Program-made: the position numbers and the translations under genes
Shown here: positions 1 through 12,059 of the stretch, one piece after another
Numbering within the stretch: the first letter of the stretch is position 1
Layout: each line of letters begins with the position of its first letter
Notes under the pieces: generated by a model
Seen by the model: the letters and a program-made list of their open reading frames with translations, nothing else
Databases searched by the model: none
Told to the model about the DNA's origin: nothing
Assembly (NCBI GenBank): GCA_943735955.1
Contig: OX030962.1
Coordinates: 3,321,239-3,385,238, forward strand
DNA from: Piscicola geometra
Lineage: Eukaryota; Annelida; Clitellata; Hirudinida; Piscicolidae
Direction of reading: 5' to 3'
DNA length: 64,000 nt

Positions 1-1128
1 ATTCGTATTTTTTATATACATTTTTTCACAATTATTAAACTTATTACTTTTTTTTCTGATAAATATAAGCTGTGATATTTCAAATTGAATAGAGAAGGGG
101 TTTTAACTTCGGCGAACTTTGGAGGTCAATAACTCGGCGACTTTTTTTAAAATTTAATCTTTTATATTTTTCATTTTGATAGATAACGTATCTAAGCACA
201 ACATAAAAGTCTCAAAAATGTCTGAGAGAGGGGTTGTAAAATTGAAAGTTTTTTGGTCGAAATTCTATGGAATGACCCTTATTTTTTCGTCTAAAGGTAG
301 ATTCCCTGTATGGTAAATTCCAATGTTGAATATTCAAGTTGCGTAAGAAAATAGAAAAAAATAAATTTAAAAAAATGAATTTTGTTTATTTGTAGGGTTT
401 CCTATTCGTAAAAAAAAATAAAAGTATATTTCCGGTATGGTAGATTTCAAGTATGGTGGATTCCAACGCATACTACAAATCATGGGCGGCGATCCTGGGG
501 GGATCCTGAGGTCAGGATGTCATAAAAGTAAATGTTTATACAGTAATACATTGTGAGTATGTGTAGTTATAATGATAGCTGTCTAAAACAAAAATATTTT
601 TTGCTTACTTAAATACTCCTTTGCCTATTTTTTTTATCACTATGGAGTAGGCGGGAATCCTGAGGGGGTCTAGGGTCCACCTCTACAAGAACCCCCTCAC
701 TCTTTTAAAAATACACATTTCTCTACTCTAATTTTAATACGAGGCTAATCGTCAACCATGGTGTAAAAAAACGCTAATAGAGTAATACATTGTGAGTATG
801 TATGGGCAGCGATACTAGGGAGGTCCTGGGCTCCATCTTAACATGGAACCCTCTCAGTTTTACAAATACAATATATTCTCAACTCCTATCTTAACACAAG
901 CATAATCGTCAACCATAGCAGGAAACAGAATTTTTATTCATTAATATATTGTTTCAATTTTCGCATGCAGACATTCAAAATAATTTTCAGAAAATATTAG
1001 TTCACTTTTTGCAAGCAGACAGATTTACATTTTTATAAAAAAAATCATTTATATTGTGCTACTTATTTTGCATGGGCGATATAGTTCTAAGGTCTACTTC
1101 AATATCGACCCTTTCAATTTTTTATATG
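1..1128. other. AT-rich non-coding DNA with hAT/MITE end fragments
   Basis: No open frame of note is present. Three degenerate blocks, near 481-520, 640-700 and 805-900, carry the motif family ATGGGCGGCGATCCTGGGGGG followed by GGTCC-type sequence, and near 1072 a shorter form recurs. The same motif marks the ends of the ZMYM1-like hAT copies at 5083 and 17344 and the small element at 57426-57572. I infer that the blocks are decayed end fragments or MITE relatives of that family. The rest is unannotated AT-rich sequence. Confidence 0.45.
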
Positions 1129-1598
1129 AACCAAAGTTAATGAATTTTAAAAGGCTTCGAACATTAACTAAAGTTGTTGTTAAATCAATCTACAAGTTTC
1201 ATATCGCATAACTGCCAAAAAGAAATGCTGAGGCTTTCAGCTCATTTTATCGTTAGAAACACAGTGAACACTGTTAATGCCGAATCAAGCCAGTTTGGTG
1301 TTGTGGTTGATGGCACACAAGACTCCAATGGGTTAGAGCAGTAATCGATATGCATTCGTTATTTTGAAGAAGCTCTGAATGTTAATGAACAGTTTATTGG
1401 TTTATTCAGCCCACCAGATACGATCGGAAAAACATTATCTCCCCTAGTAAAAGATTTTCTGATCAGATGAACCAAAGTTAATGAGTTTCAAACGGCTTCG
1501 AACATTAACTAAAGTTGTGGTTAAATCAAACTACAAGTTTTATATCGCATAACTGCCAAAAAATGCCTAGGCTTTTAGCTCATTCTATCGTTAGAAAC

Positions 1599-3182
1599 TA
1601 GAGGTCGGACCGGGTACCCGCGGGTACCTGCGGGACTCCCGCGGGAACGGGAATGAAAATTAATTTCGGGACGTGAAAAGTCGGGAACCGGGAATAGGTT
1701 TTCGGGACGGGAACGGGAATCAATATTCAAATCAGGAACGGGAAAAATCGGGAACAGGAATCAACTTTCAAATCGGGAAAGGGAAAAACGGGAATAAAAG
1801 TTATTGGGAGTATATTCTTCAACAATTATACTTCAGCAAACTTCTAAGTATGGAAATCTCTATTTCATCGATACTCCGTACTTAAAATAAGTATTAAATG
1901 CAATATAAATGTATAACGAAGCCACCATTGCCAATGTCAAAATCTGCAACATTACATCTGAAGTTGTTATGGTGAGTCCAAATATTAGGAAAATTAGAAC
2001 AAATGGGTGATGATAAAAACTTGTCAGATAAAATCAAACTGGTCAGTTATATTACTTTTATTTTATAAATTGATACTTTGAATTTGAATTATTAATTTCT
2101 AGTTGAATGCTCAGTTGATCATTTTGACAAAAAAAGATGCCCATTGATCTTATTCATATGGCAGCATGTCTGTTGAATCCCCCAGTATAAAAAAATAATA
2201 TTTAAAAAGTTTGGGAGAAAAAAAATAAATACCAATACTTTCATTAGAGAAAATTTAATTCCATTTTGTACAGCCAGACCAAGCTCCAGTGACGTTGAAG
2301 AAATAAAACAAATGATGGTTTTTTATACCCTATATGTTAGTTTTTATAACGTAAAAACTATAATACAATTTTTTTACTATCAAATTATACGAATGATTTT
2401 ATTTTTGCAGTTGTGGAAAATAAGAATGTTGTCAATAAACATATTTATAACATCATTGAAGAATTAATAATAATGAACGAAGAAAAGAATTCAGAAGAGG
2501 ATGAATTGGACAAATATTCACAATTAGGTCCCACCAAAATTGAAGATTATAAAGATGTTAAATCTATTGGAGTAAAAAAAATTCCAATATTACAAGAAGT
2601 AGCCAAAATTTTGTTTTTTATATTTACAAGTTCTATTCCCTGGAAACGGAATTTGTCAACATGTGGTCGTTTAACTTCAGACCCAAGATCACCTAATTTG
2701 AAAGCTTAAACTTTCGACGGTTTAACCCGTGTTAAAAGTAATAAAGACCTTATTACATTACTCAAAACCAATTAGTAACTTCAATACTTTCATTTCAAGA
2801 AATATTGGAAATTTAAATCGTGTTTTTTTATTTTGTTAAAAGAAATATTGAACTTTGAAAAATGTTAGGACTAGCAAGTTTGGGACCTGTGAAAACGGCA
2901 TCAAAAATGAATAAACAAAATTTTGTTGTTGAAATGGGTTGAGACCGGGTCAAAAAGTTTCGGGAACGGGTTGGGACCGGGAATCGAGTTGCGGGAACGG
3001 GACGGGACGGGAATCAAAATTCTGATAGTCCATCGGGAACGGGACGGGACGGGAAAAACAAATTTCGGGAACGGGACGGAATCAAAATTCTGATGGCCCA
3101 TCGGGAACGGGACGGGACGGGAATACAAAATTCGGGAACGGGACGGAACCGGGAATGAAAGATCGTTCATGTCCGACCTCTA
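1599..3182 (+). mobile_element. Non-autonomous hAT element, TAGAGGTCGGAC family, copy 1
   Basis: A 1584-bp element bounded by 12-bp terminal inverted repeats TAGAGGTCGGAC and GTCCGACCTCTA. It is flanked by a perfect 8-bp target duplication TTAGAAAC at 1591-1598 and 3183-3190, the hallmark of hAT insertion. Both ends carry GC-rich direct repeats built on CGGGAACGGGA. The only coding remnant (about 2413-2760) is a hAT C-terminal dimerisation domain, preceded by a plausible splice acceptor (tttttgcag). Here it is degraded: the conserved PCER becomes PWKR and the frame stops at 2707. The host sequence is the ZMYM1-like hAT copy, so this is a younger, nested insertion. Confidence 0.9.
2413..2709 (+). 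pseudogene. hAT dimerisation-domain remnant (copy 1)
   Basis: A 98-codon frame corresponding to the last exon of a hAT transposase. Visible features are an acidic lysine-rich lead (NEEKNSEEDELDKYSQLGP) and the hydrophobic dimerisation segment around PILQEVAKILFFIFTSSIP followed by NLSTCGRLTSDPRS. Compared with the copy at 38923-39294 it has substitutions at the normally conserved Pro-Cys-Glu-Arg and a premature stop. No catalytic DDE region remains in the element, so it cannot transpose by itself. Confidence 0.75.
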
Positions 3183-5083
3183 TTAGAAACACAGTGTGCA
3201 CTGTTAATGCCGAATTAAGCCAGTTTGGTGTTGTGGTTGACGACACACAAGACTGCAATGGGTTAGAGCAGGAATCGGCATGCATTCGTTTTTTTGATTA
3301 AGCTCTGAATGTTAATGAACAGTTTATTGGTTTATTCAGCCCACCAGACACGATTGGAAAAACATTATCTGCTATATAAAAGATGTTCTGATCAGAATTA
3401 TGCTACCTATAGAAAAACTAAAAGCTCAGACTTATGACGGCGCTGCTAACATGAACGGCCGATATAATGGTTGTCAGGCTAATATCAGCAGTAGGCATCC
3501 GCTTGCATTGTTTTTCCACTGTTCTGCACACTGTGCAAATCTTGTTGCTCAGCACACAGCTGCTGCAAAACCCTTTGTGAGCAATTCATTTCAGTTTGTC
3601 CATGAGTTAGGTGCTTTTTACAATCGTGTAGAGAAGGTCAAGAAGCCATTTATTGATGCTTTAGTGTCTTTTATAATTGACTTTCCTGATGAGCCACTGA
3701 ATAAAAAGTAAAGTATAAAACTTCTTTGTCCTACAAGATAGCTGACTAGAGTATCTACAGTGTCTTCTCTGCTTTAACATTATGAAGTGGTACTTGAAAG
3801 CTTGGATTCATTCGCTTCCATTGGTACTGCTGATGAAACAGCTAAAAAGGCTCGAGGCTTTTTTTCAACAGGCACTACTGCACTGGCCCTCAAGGTAGTT
3901 GTTTTCGTGTTTTCACTTCTGGAACAGTTAAACAAGTCGTTGCAGTCAGCAAGTGCCAAGGTCAGTGGAATGGTTGCAGCGACTGATTCAGTTGTGCAAG
4001 TACTGCGTCACATACGATCAGATGAGCAGTTTAACGCCTATTTCAGAGATGTCCACAGTATGGTTTTGGCATATGATCTCGAGCCGATTGCTGTACCTCG
4101 AGTGCGAAAGCCGCCACAAAAGTATTGTGGGCTGGGCCCAGCTTATGTAGCAATATCACCAGAGGAACATTATCGAGCAGCATATTACGCTGTCATAGAC
4201 ATTGCAATCATGCAACTCACAGAAAGGTTCAATCGAGATTCTCCTGGTTTGCGTTCATACTTGCATTTGGAGACAATGTTGCTAACTGGTGAAGTGAACC
4301 ATGATTTTTACAAGCAGTATCGAGAGTTAAATGCAACTGGTCTTTTGTTCACAGTTAACTATGTTTAAAGACCAGAACTGTGTCTAATAACGTCATGTAC
4401 TGCATAAAGATCTTTTAGTGCATTGCGGCGTCTTTAGACTTATTTGCGTGCACCTATGTCACAGCCTCGCTTGAATTCACTGGCCGTTTGTCATGCACAT
4501 CAGGATATACTTGACAGTCTGGATTTGAAAAAGCTAGCAGAAGAATTTGCTAGTCGGTCAGACATTCGAAGAAGTCTTTTTGGAAATTGGAGTAAACGAG
4601 CTATGAGGAGAGGGCAGGAGGACGGCAGAGAGGGTATTTCGTGTTATATAAATATACACTGTAGGCCACAAAAAATTAATCATTGTATATTTGTTTATAA
4701 CTGTGGCCAATTTAAATCTATTTGTAATTTTTTTTAAACTATTTGACTCAGAAATGAATGGAAAACAAGATGTTATAAAATTTATTTGATGGGTTGATGG
4801 CCAGTTGTAATTGAATTTATATAGATGACAATTTATCAAAGGTACTAAAATCGCTATTTTTTATTATTAAAATCACTCATAGTGGCAATAGAAAAGTTTT
4901 ATGGAGTATCAAACTTTTTTTTAATTTTTGGCGATACAAATATTAATAGTTGATACAAAAATAATTTGCACTACAGCAAACAATACTAAATAGTATTGCT
5001 TGTACTGTATTGGTCGATACCGGTTCTTTGATTCCCACTCTGGGGAGGACCCCCCCAAGATTTTTCGCAGATCGCCGCCCCTG

Positions 5084-6419
5084 ATTCTTTGTTTATGTTT
5101 ATGGTTGAAAATTTGTGTTCAAGAGATTTGGCTGCTGATGCAATAACGTATGCTGCATTTCGGTCGATTTTTGTCGAGAGCAGCTGCTAAATTTGGACTG
5201 ATAACGTTGTATGGTCGACTCTGTTTGGGTTGACTATTACTTTGAGTTAGAGCGTGGTTTTCTTCGGTTTTACTAGTTCAGGGTCAGGGGAACATCAAAT
5301 CATATAACTACATTTCATAGAATATAGTATAATTTGAAATAAAATAAAATAACTTGAATTAATGAAATAATTTCAATAATTAAATCGCTGGTAAACACAA
5401 GATTGCAAAAATATAATGAAAAATAAAATTATTTCATTAGTTTAACTTATTTGATACAATTTCATATTATAATATATTTATAAAATTGTGATAATTGTTT
5501 TCAACTTTTTAAAATAGTTTTGATGGTTTTTGTATTAATCATTTTATTGACTTGATAACATCATTTTGATGGCTTGTTAAAATTATTTTTATGGTCTTCA
5601 ACTTTTTAAGTTCATTTTAAAGCAACATTTTAATTTAAAGAAGCTGCTAAATTTTCATCTTTTAAATAAATCTTGGAAACCTTAATAGACTACTTAAAAG
5701 TTGTCAATAACTTCATTGAAAATGTTCTTTGAACATCCTTGTGCCTTCTTACTTTCTCAGCTCGTGATTTTGTGAAATGAGTGATGCATTGACTTCACAA
5801 GAAGTAACAAGACAAACACCTGCTCTCAATTCTCGCTTAGAATAAAGTTAATATTGAAATAAAAAAGTCGATCTTTTCTAGATAAACAAAGTTTAGTTGC
5901 AACCGTTGATTAGTGAATTCCCAAACCAACATCCATGTCTTCTATTACTCGTTGCTTCTTCTCTTGTCCAGCGGCCAAGCCATCAACTGGACTCACTGTG
6001 ATCCAGGTACCTTAGCTCTTAATGCTGTTGTTGTTTTCGTTGTTTTTACAGATGTTTTGTTGCTGAATTTTCAATCGCGAGTTGGCAGAGGCTAAACTAG
6101 ATGCTTGAAAGAGTGAACGTCAGCAAAACTGCTCAGCAAATGCTGGCATGACAACTTCCGTGGTCGTCATTGGATCAAGTGAGCAGCTGGTTTATCAATA
6201 CCTCTGCAAGCCTGTGAACTCACGTTATTCAAAGACTCATAGCACGTCATTCAAGAGCTGAAAACAAAAAACAGATCGCTTGTCACTGCCGATTGCATCT
6301 GCCTTACAGCGAACAATCAGCTACCCTCACTGCAAAAAAAAACAGTCGCTACACCTGAGCCCCATTGAACACACGCAAAAAACGATGCTTGTATGGGGCC
6401 AATAGGAAAGCTTGACTTA
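5084..6419. other. AT-rich region without recognisable genes
   Basis: Only short spurious frames are present. A block near 5100-5290 (TTGGGTTGACTATTACTTTGA and neighbours) recurs in inverted and diverged form near 11310-11390, so part of it is another interspersed repeat. The remaining sequence shows no conserved protein, RNA gene or tandem array that I can support. Confidence 0.4.
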
Positions 6420-6955
6420 AATCGGGGGTCTAATGATGTGGCAATTCTTAACCATTGGATATTCTGATTAATTTTTTTCTGCTCAAGTTCCGAAAGACAT
6501 TTTTATTTTGTAAAAAATGGCATAAGCTGGATCATCTTCTGAAGTGCGTATTTCTTGTGTGAAGTGACAAATTGCAAGTAACACTATTGAAAATGTTACG
6601 TATTTCCACCGCCTCGAGGTTTTGTTGCAAATCTAGAAGGTATGAGAAGTTATTTGATGAAATGCAATGTTTCCCATTCGTTTGTTGACAGTTAATTACG
6701 AAAGTGATTGTGTTCACTTCCTGACAATGTAGCCAACACACCAAAAGCCAGTTTAATTTTGATAAATTTAAATGCCTTAAAATGTAAAAAGCGTTAATTT
6801 TTTCTAAATTATAAAATGTTTAACGGCGTTAAAATGTTTGACGGCATTAAAATGTTTAACGGGCGTTCAAATTTTTAACGGGCATTAATTGATTAACGCG
6901 TTAATCGAAAGTTAACTTAGATTAAAACACAGCTTCTATAATTTGGAAAACTGCT
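6420..6955 (-). mobile_element. ZBED-like hAT fragment with ATTAACG subterminal repeats
   Basis: Read on the minus strand, this contains the terminal motif TAGAAGCTGTG near 6945, then a series of GTTAACG/ATTAACGCG subterminal repeats (6780-6910), then a transposase fragment (6744 to 6532) beginning around CWLHCQEVNT and ending SLHTRNTHF. The same coding segment, in opposite orientation and split by an insertion, occurs at about 55400-55480 and 56160-56300, which supports a shared transposon family. A related terminus TAGAGCTGTTCC lies at about 9348. The catalytic part is missing and the fragment is inactive. Confidence 0.6.
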
Positions 6956-7285
6956 ATTTGTAACTTTTTAAATATTACTTATAGAACGGTAAGCAAAAAG
7001 ATGCATTTAGTTTAGTTTAGGCATTTAATTAATTTTAAATGCTTACTGTTTGGATTCGGATCCGGGTTCGAATTCGTATGGATTCAGTAATAAGATTTGG
7101 TTCGGATCCGGATCCACGAATCTCAAATAATCGGAACCGTCCATTCCTATTACACACCATCAACTTCTTCCACTATGATCTATCATTCTTTCTTTACAGT
7201 TTTCCATCGCTTTCAACAACACCGTACCCCAAACCACTATCACCAACACCACTTGCATTGCACACACAAAAAACATAAGGAAGGC
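6956..7285. other. Repeat-like sequence with palindromic GGATCCGGATCC motifs
   Basis: A short GC-richer block at about 7050-7125 carries alternating TTCGGATCCGG and GGATCCGGATCC motifs. These resemble the GC-rich subterminal arrays of the two hAT families in this window, so it may be one end of a further transposon. No partner end or target duplication was located, and no convincing gene is present. Confidence 0.3.
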
Positions 7286-8290
7286 AAGAGTGCATTTGTA
7301 CCTCACTCAGGCTGGAAATCACGAACGCTTCCAGTACGGAGACAATGATGCTTGCATCAATTACGCTTTCACCTACCCTCTCAGCGAGTGGCAAACTCAC
7401 GAATACATTTCCACCTTTGAAAACGAGCCCTTCGTCCCCAATGTACAATGTATTGGCATCCCAACACCAACTCAATCTGCAATATATAAAGCATCTGTTA
7501 AAGATTCCAGAAAAATGCAGAAAAACTTTGAAAAAACTCTTAAAAAAGAAAATTGGGCTCTGCACTTTGACGGTAAAAACATTAACAAGCAAGGAATACA
7601 AGTAATCGTTTTAAAAATCAGCGTCGTGAAGTTCGTCTTGCAGCACTAACCCTTAAGGATGGAAAAGCTTTAACAATATTTAATGGAATAACTGAAGTGT
7701 TAAAACAATAAAATTTGTGGCGAACTATCAAAGTTTTAGTTTGTGATACTACAAGTGTCATTACTGGAGCAAAAAATGGAGTTGTTGTTCTATACAAAAA
7801 AAAAGTCAAAGAGAAAGGCATTCCTCAGTACATAGGGTGTCAACATCACGTTTTATATTTAGTCCTAAGGCATTCAATCGACAAACTCTTGGTGGAAAGA
7901 CAACTTCTCTTAACTTATCCTATGACTTTGTTAACGAAATTAGTGAAAACTATACAAATCTTAAAAAAGACTTTCGACAAAGTAATGTAAAAATAAAATG
8001 TAAAAACATAAAATGGCGCCACGATATGCAGTTTTTATATGAATTGGGAATGGCCTTCCGATAACGATGGTCTTTTCCTTTCATTAACTTTAAAGCCTTA
8101 CCTTATATAAATAATGCAAGGTAGAACTCTAGAACAATATACGCTCTACTTACCTTTCTGCTTATTCCGGATCGAAGAGAACTACTTGTTGAAATTAGTA
8201 AATTGATTTGTGGAGCTTGGTTTGATGCGTGGTTAGTGACAATTTTTATAAAAAAGAAATTTATAAAAAATTGATAACGATAAAAAAAAC
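7286..8290 (+). pseudogene. Degenerate transposase-like repeat
   Basis: Two overlapping broken frames on the plus strand. The first (7290-7620) includes QTHEYISTFENEPFVP. The second (7715-7990) reads TIKVLVCDTTSVITGAKNGVV and then a CQHHVLYLVLRH segment. The arrangement of a CDTTSxxTG motif, an NGVV motif and a C-x-HH-x-L-x-L-x-LRH motif is one I associate with a widespread uncharacterised invertebrate repeat protein of transposase type. The name is tentative. Several frameshifts and stops show that it is dead. Ends and target duplications were not found. Confidence 0.45.
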
Positions 8291-8989
8291 ACAAAAAAGA
8301 ACATCAAATTTTTGTAACACAGTGGAATCGAGAAAAAACAGCAATCCAAACACAAAGAAGTCACATTTGTGCAAAAAGCAAAAGGTGTTAAAGTGCTGAA
8401 AAATTCTATTTGAAGTTCATTTTATCACACAATTATTTATATTATATTATATCAATAAATTACTATTTTTGAATTGTAATACATATTATATTAAAATCAT
8501 CAATTAAAAATATATCTGAATTTTCTGTCACCATTTTCCTAACAGTATTTTGACTTTGAGCGTTTAGTTTTTTGAACAAAATCTTAAATGACGATTCATT
8601 CTAGTGTTTTTACATATTAACTCATGTTTGAAAAAATCCGGTTATAAAGTTGCAAAAATGTCATAAGCCTAATGAGCACATCAGCCCTGTTAGCAAGGAT
8701 CTTCAGTGTCGTCACGTTGTTTATAGAATGAACTAAAAAACCATCATTTTAAGGTGCTTGTTCAATGATCCCTAGAATATCTGCCACGCAGATTTGTCAT
8801 GAAATCAAAATAAGAAGGACTCAGTTCTTCTAGGTCAAAAGATGTTGTCGCACAAAGGATGTGGCTAAAAAGCAGAACGGGGAAATATTGACGTGGTTAG
8901 AAAAGGAAATAGCGAAACGAAATACTGCTGGCAAAAAAGCGAAACGGCGAAAATATTTTTTGTATGGTTTTGCTCGAAAGATGACTTAA
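8291..8989. other. AT-rich DNA, no gene seen
   Basis: No frame longer than background, no inverted terminal repeats and no tandem repeats were noticed. Confidence 0.35.
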
Positions 8990-9345
8990 ACTGTATAATA
9001 TTTACATGTTTTTATTTATTTTAAATATTATAAAATTTTCTTTTATTTTAAATATTATAATATTTTTATTTATTTTAAATAGTATAATATTTTTATTTAT
9101 TTTAAATATTATAATATTTTTATTTATTTTAAAATTATAATATTTTTATTTATTTTAAATATTATAATATTTTTAGTTATTTTAAATATTATAATATTTT
9201 TATTTATTTTAAATATTATAGTATTTTTATTTATTTTTATTATTATAATATTTTTATTTATTTTAAATACTCTAATATTTTTACCTATTTTAAATATTAT
9301 AATATTTTTATTTATTTCAAATGTTCAAATATTTTATTTTTTATT
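8990..9345. repeat. AT-rich tandem array, about 28-bp unit
   Basis: About a dozen imperfect copies of a unit reading TATTTATTTTAAATATTATAATATTTT. Units differ by single substitutions and small indels. The sequence is self-complementary in parts (AATATTATAATATT) and could form hairpins. The array ends at the TAGAGCTGTTCC motif of a hAT terminus at about 9348. Confidence 0.85.
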
Positions 9346-9485
9346 AGAGCTGTTCCACGATAAAAAATTTTTATCGCCGTTAATTGAACAATACAAATTT
9401 TTAATCGCGTTAATCGAACGATTAAAAATTTTAATCGCAGATAATCAAACAAAATTTTAAATTATTATCGAAAGTTATTTAACGC
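9346..9485 (+). mobile_element. Solo hAT terminus (TAGAGCTGT type)
   Basis: The sequence starts TAGAGCTGTTCCACG and is followed by repeated AATTTTTAATCGCGTTAATCG motifs. It resembles the ends near 6945 and 55267. No internal transposase follows, so it is read as an isolated or truncated end. Confidence 0.45.
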
Positions 9486-9540
9486 AATTTTATTCAGCAT
9501 ATTTGAAATAAAAATAATATTTTATTTTCTCATAAATGTT

Positions 9541-10760
9541 AAGGGGGGCATAAGTAAGCATAAAATCTGAAATTCTTTACGTTCATTTTGAATATGGTTC
9601 ATTAGGTTATTTCATGAATATTTAATATTGGAAGTTGATACTTTTGATGAAACCCCACCCCCACACCCAAAAAACTAACTCAGCGTTTTCAAGTAAAAAG
9701 AAATCATTAGATAATTAAAATTACTCAAATTTTATCATAATAAGGTACTTAATATTATACTTTATAAAATATAATATTATAAAGAAATATTTGTGTCGCC
9801 CACACTACACTGGGCTTCAGCAGTGGCACGAATAAAATTCTTCAATCGGTTGAAACGGATATAAAGATATATCAGGTTTTACAAAGTTGTATGGTGAAAA
9901 TAAACATTTAAAAAAAATTCTAGTGTAGTTGGACATGCACTTGACATGTGTCTTCAGTTGGTTGCTTTTGAGCTCAGTCAAACTCTGGAATCGATTTAAT
10001 GCCTAGCCTGTCTAGTCAGAGAAGTTATGGAACCCCCCCCCCCCTGCAAAGTTTTTTTGGTGGAGGCAGCAGTTGAGCCCTTGGAGTAAATCTATAAGTT
10101 AATTTTTATTATGCAGCCCCTTCTCAAGACGGTTTTAGATAAACAAAAGCGAGACTAAGACATTGATGAAGATTACTTACCAATGGAGTACCCAATCAGT
10201 GAGCAGGCTTCTGAAATCGATGACACTCTTGTTCACAACCTTGGAATTCAAAGGCAGTGTGGTAAGGTGAACCATAGACTAAAGAAACTAGTAAATTGAA
10301 TGCAGTCAGTAGATCCATCATCCAATTAAATGCCAGCAGCCTAGAGATGGCCAGATCCCGTCTTTCGGAGGCTTCAAAGCAACAGGTTAATCAAAAAAAC
10401 AGTCAAAACTTAACTAGAGTAAAAGAAAGAAAGCTAAGTTTAACAAAAACAAGAATAAAAAAACTGGTTTATAGAAATAAGCAAAAAAGACTTGAACTTT
10501 TATGCCTGTTGAAATCAAAAGAAGATCCTTTCATAAAAAAAATTATAAATGAAAGTATTAACCATGAAATAATAAAATATAAAAAAAACATAAAAGTTAA
10601 AAAAAGATTTATAGAATGTGTTTTTCTAGTGAATAAAAAGTTTAACATTTCCCATTTATGTGTTTTTTCAATCAAGAGTGGGGGGGTTATTTTTGACATA
10701 AAAATGTAATTTTAGTGTCAACATTTTTGTATTGTTAGTGTTAATCATGTCTTAAGTAGA
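9541..10760. repeat. Interspersed repeat family C, copy 1
   Basis: A long unclassified repeat. Its first part (GGGGGGCATAAGTAAGCATA, then ATTGGAAGTTGATACTTTTGA and a C-rich ACCCCACCCCCACACCC stretch) recurs at about 48370-48660 and again at 63700-64000. The second part (10116-10480: CAGCCCCTTCTCAAGACG onwards) recurs at 50246-50520 with high identity. An open segment reading EYPISEQASEIDDTLVHNL and then QCGKVNHRLK survives in both copies, so a protein may once have been encoded. A 137-codon Lys-rich frame at 10296-10709 has no recognisable domain. The superfamily is unknown and the ends are undefined. Confidence 0.6.
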
Positions 10761-11515
10761 CGTTTTAAAATGTTAAAATCGATGATAATGCCCCACCCCC
10801 CTACCAATGTTATAAAAACTATTGAAGCTTCATCAGAGTTTATTAATTAAAGTAATCCACATTAAAAAAAGAATTTATTAATGATAAAAAGAAAAATTTC
10901 TCACTTTTTATTTGAGCCAGTTGCTCAAGCAAACATATGCAGTGATCTTGGAGGGTTGTGGGATTTGAAATTTTTAAGAGTGAAAAAAAAAACATTTTAC
11001 AAAACTTGTTTTGATACGAGAATAATCGTGAACCATGGCATGAAATAGAATGTTTACATAGTAATTCATTCTGAGTATTTGAAGTTATAGCCTATAAGTA
11101 TAGCCGTCTAAAACAAAACTATTCTTGGCTTGATTAAAAACTCGTATCAAAATAGAAGTTAAAAAATGTGTTTTTTTTCAAAAGTAGGGGTGTCGGGGCC
11201 CAGAATTAATGAAAAATACAATTATTTCTTTAATTTAAGTTATTTTATACAACTTAAATGTATTCAATATTTCATAGAAATTTTATTTCAGCAGCAGTGA
11301 CAGTGACAGTGATACAGAACACTGTACTGAATCAAAGATTACCACGCTCAAACTCAAAGTCAACTCAAACATAAAACGTTATTAATCAAAATCAATCTAT
11401 CAAAACTATTTATAAAGCGCTTTGTTAATTATCTATGAGTGCTCTTGAAGTTGATGAATGAGCGCTATAGAACTTTATTTTATTTGATATAGAAATATAT
11501 TTGATTTGAAAAAAA
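10761..11515. other. Mixed repeat debris with an L2 tail at 11400-11495
   Basis: No gene is seen. Around 11395-11495 lies a diverged LINE 3' end with the paired motifs AAAGCGCTTTGTTAAT, AGTGCTCTTGAAG and GAGCGCTATAGAA. Just before it (11310-11390) is an inverted diverged match to about 5170-5260. The 10930-11200 segment again contains blocks related to the GATCTTGG/GGTCC hAT-end repeats. Confidence 0.4.
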
Positions 11516-11979
11516 ATTGTTTTTTTCTCAACGGCACTGCATCAAGGTCTGGCTGTAAAAAATAGAATTAAATTTTCTATAATAAATATATTAGTACTTA
11601 TTTCTTTTTCTATTCCAAGCTATTTTCTTATTATTCTTTTATACTTAGGATGCAAAAGACATGCTGCCACATGAATAAAATCAATGGGCATCTTTTCTTT
11701 TGTCGAAATGATCAACTGAGCCGAAGATTATATCCTGCGACAATATTGTCGCAGGATAGCGTAACCGCGCGGTTGGTGTTATCCTGCGTCCAGATTTTAT
11801 AATCTAGTAATATAGTGAATTTGTAATTTAAAGTTATGAATTAATTGGGAATAAATTCATAATTATATTTTTATGTATTTCTTTCAAAACTTTAATAGAT
11901 TCACCGTTAAATTCTACGTGATTTTCATTAGGTACAGTGAATGTAAGGGTTATCAATCTCTATAAGAGCAAATCTGCAA

Positions 11980-12052
11980 CAGCTTCTGTGGATTAGCGCT
12001 TGCACCTTAGACTACGGATCGCTACGCTCTGGTTTCAATTCGCGGTATAAAT
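11980..12052 (+). other. tRNA-like sequence (possible SINE head)
   Basis: The stretch includes GTGGATTAGCGCTTGCACC, which resembles a pol III A-box and D-arm, and about 35 bp on CTGGTTTCAATTCGCGG, which resembles a B-box and T-arm. The B-box departs from the GGTTCGANTCC consensus and I could not close a confident cloverleaf. It is best regarded as a tRNA pseudogene or the head of a tRNA-derived SINE carried inside the 874-bp element. Confidence 0.35.
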
Positions 12053-12059
12053 ATTTTGT

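Larger units (their letters stand above)
1129..5083 (+). pseudogene. ZMYM1-like hAT transposase, decayed copy A
   Basis: Cut-and-paste DNA transposon of the hAT superfamily, broken into pieces. Coding fragments appear in order: a catalytic-core start near 1250-1460 and again at 3183-3390 (VVDGTQD-like and GLFSPPDT-like motifs); 3400-3711, with the AQTYDGAANM motif and a CSAHCANLV motif typical of ZMYM1-like hAT proteins; 3787-4368, with the KPPQKYCG region; and 4444-4620, with QPRLNSLAVCH and the SLDLKKLAEEFASRSD dimerisation helix. Frames are interrupted by stops, so it is not functional. The right end is the sequence ATCGCCGCCCCTG finishing at 5083. About 330 bp near the 5' side (1129-1462) are tandemly duplicated, and the second copy holds the nested element at 1599-3182. 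A related copy lies at 13567-17344. The left boundary is approximate. Confidence 0.75.

Noticed and set aside
2901..3285. Pro/Arg/Ser-rich minus-strand frames
   Set aside because: Translations of the GC-rich CGGGAACGGG subterminal array of a hAT element.
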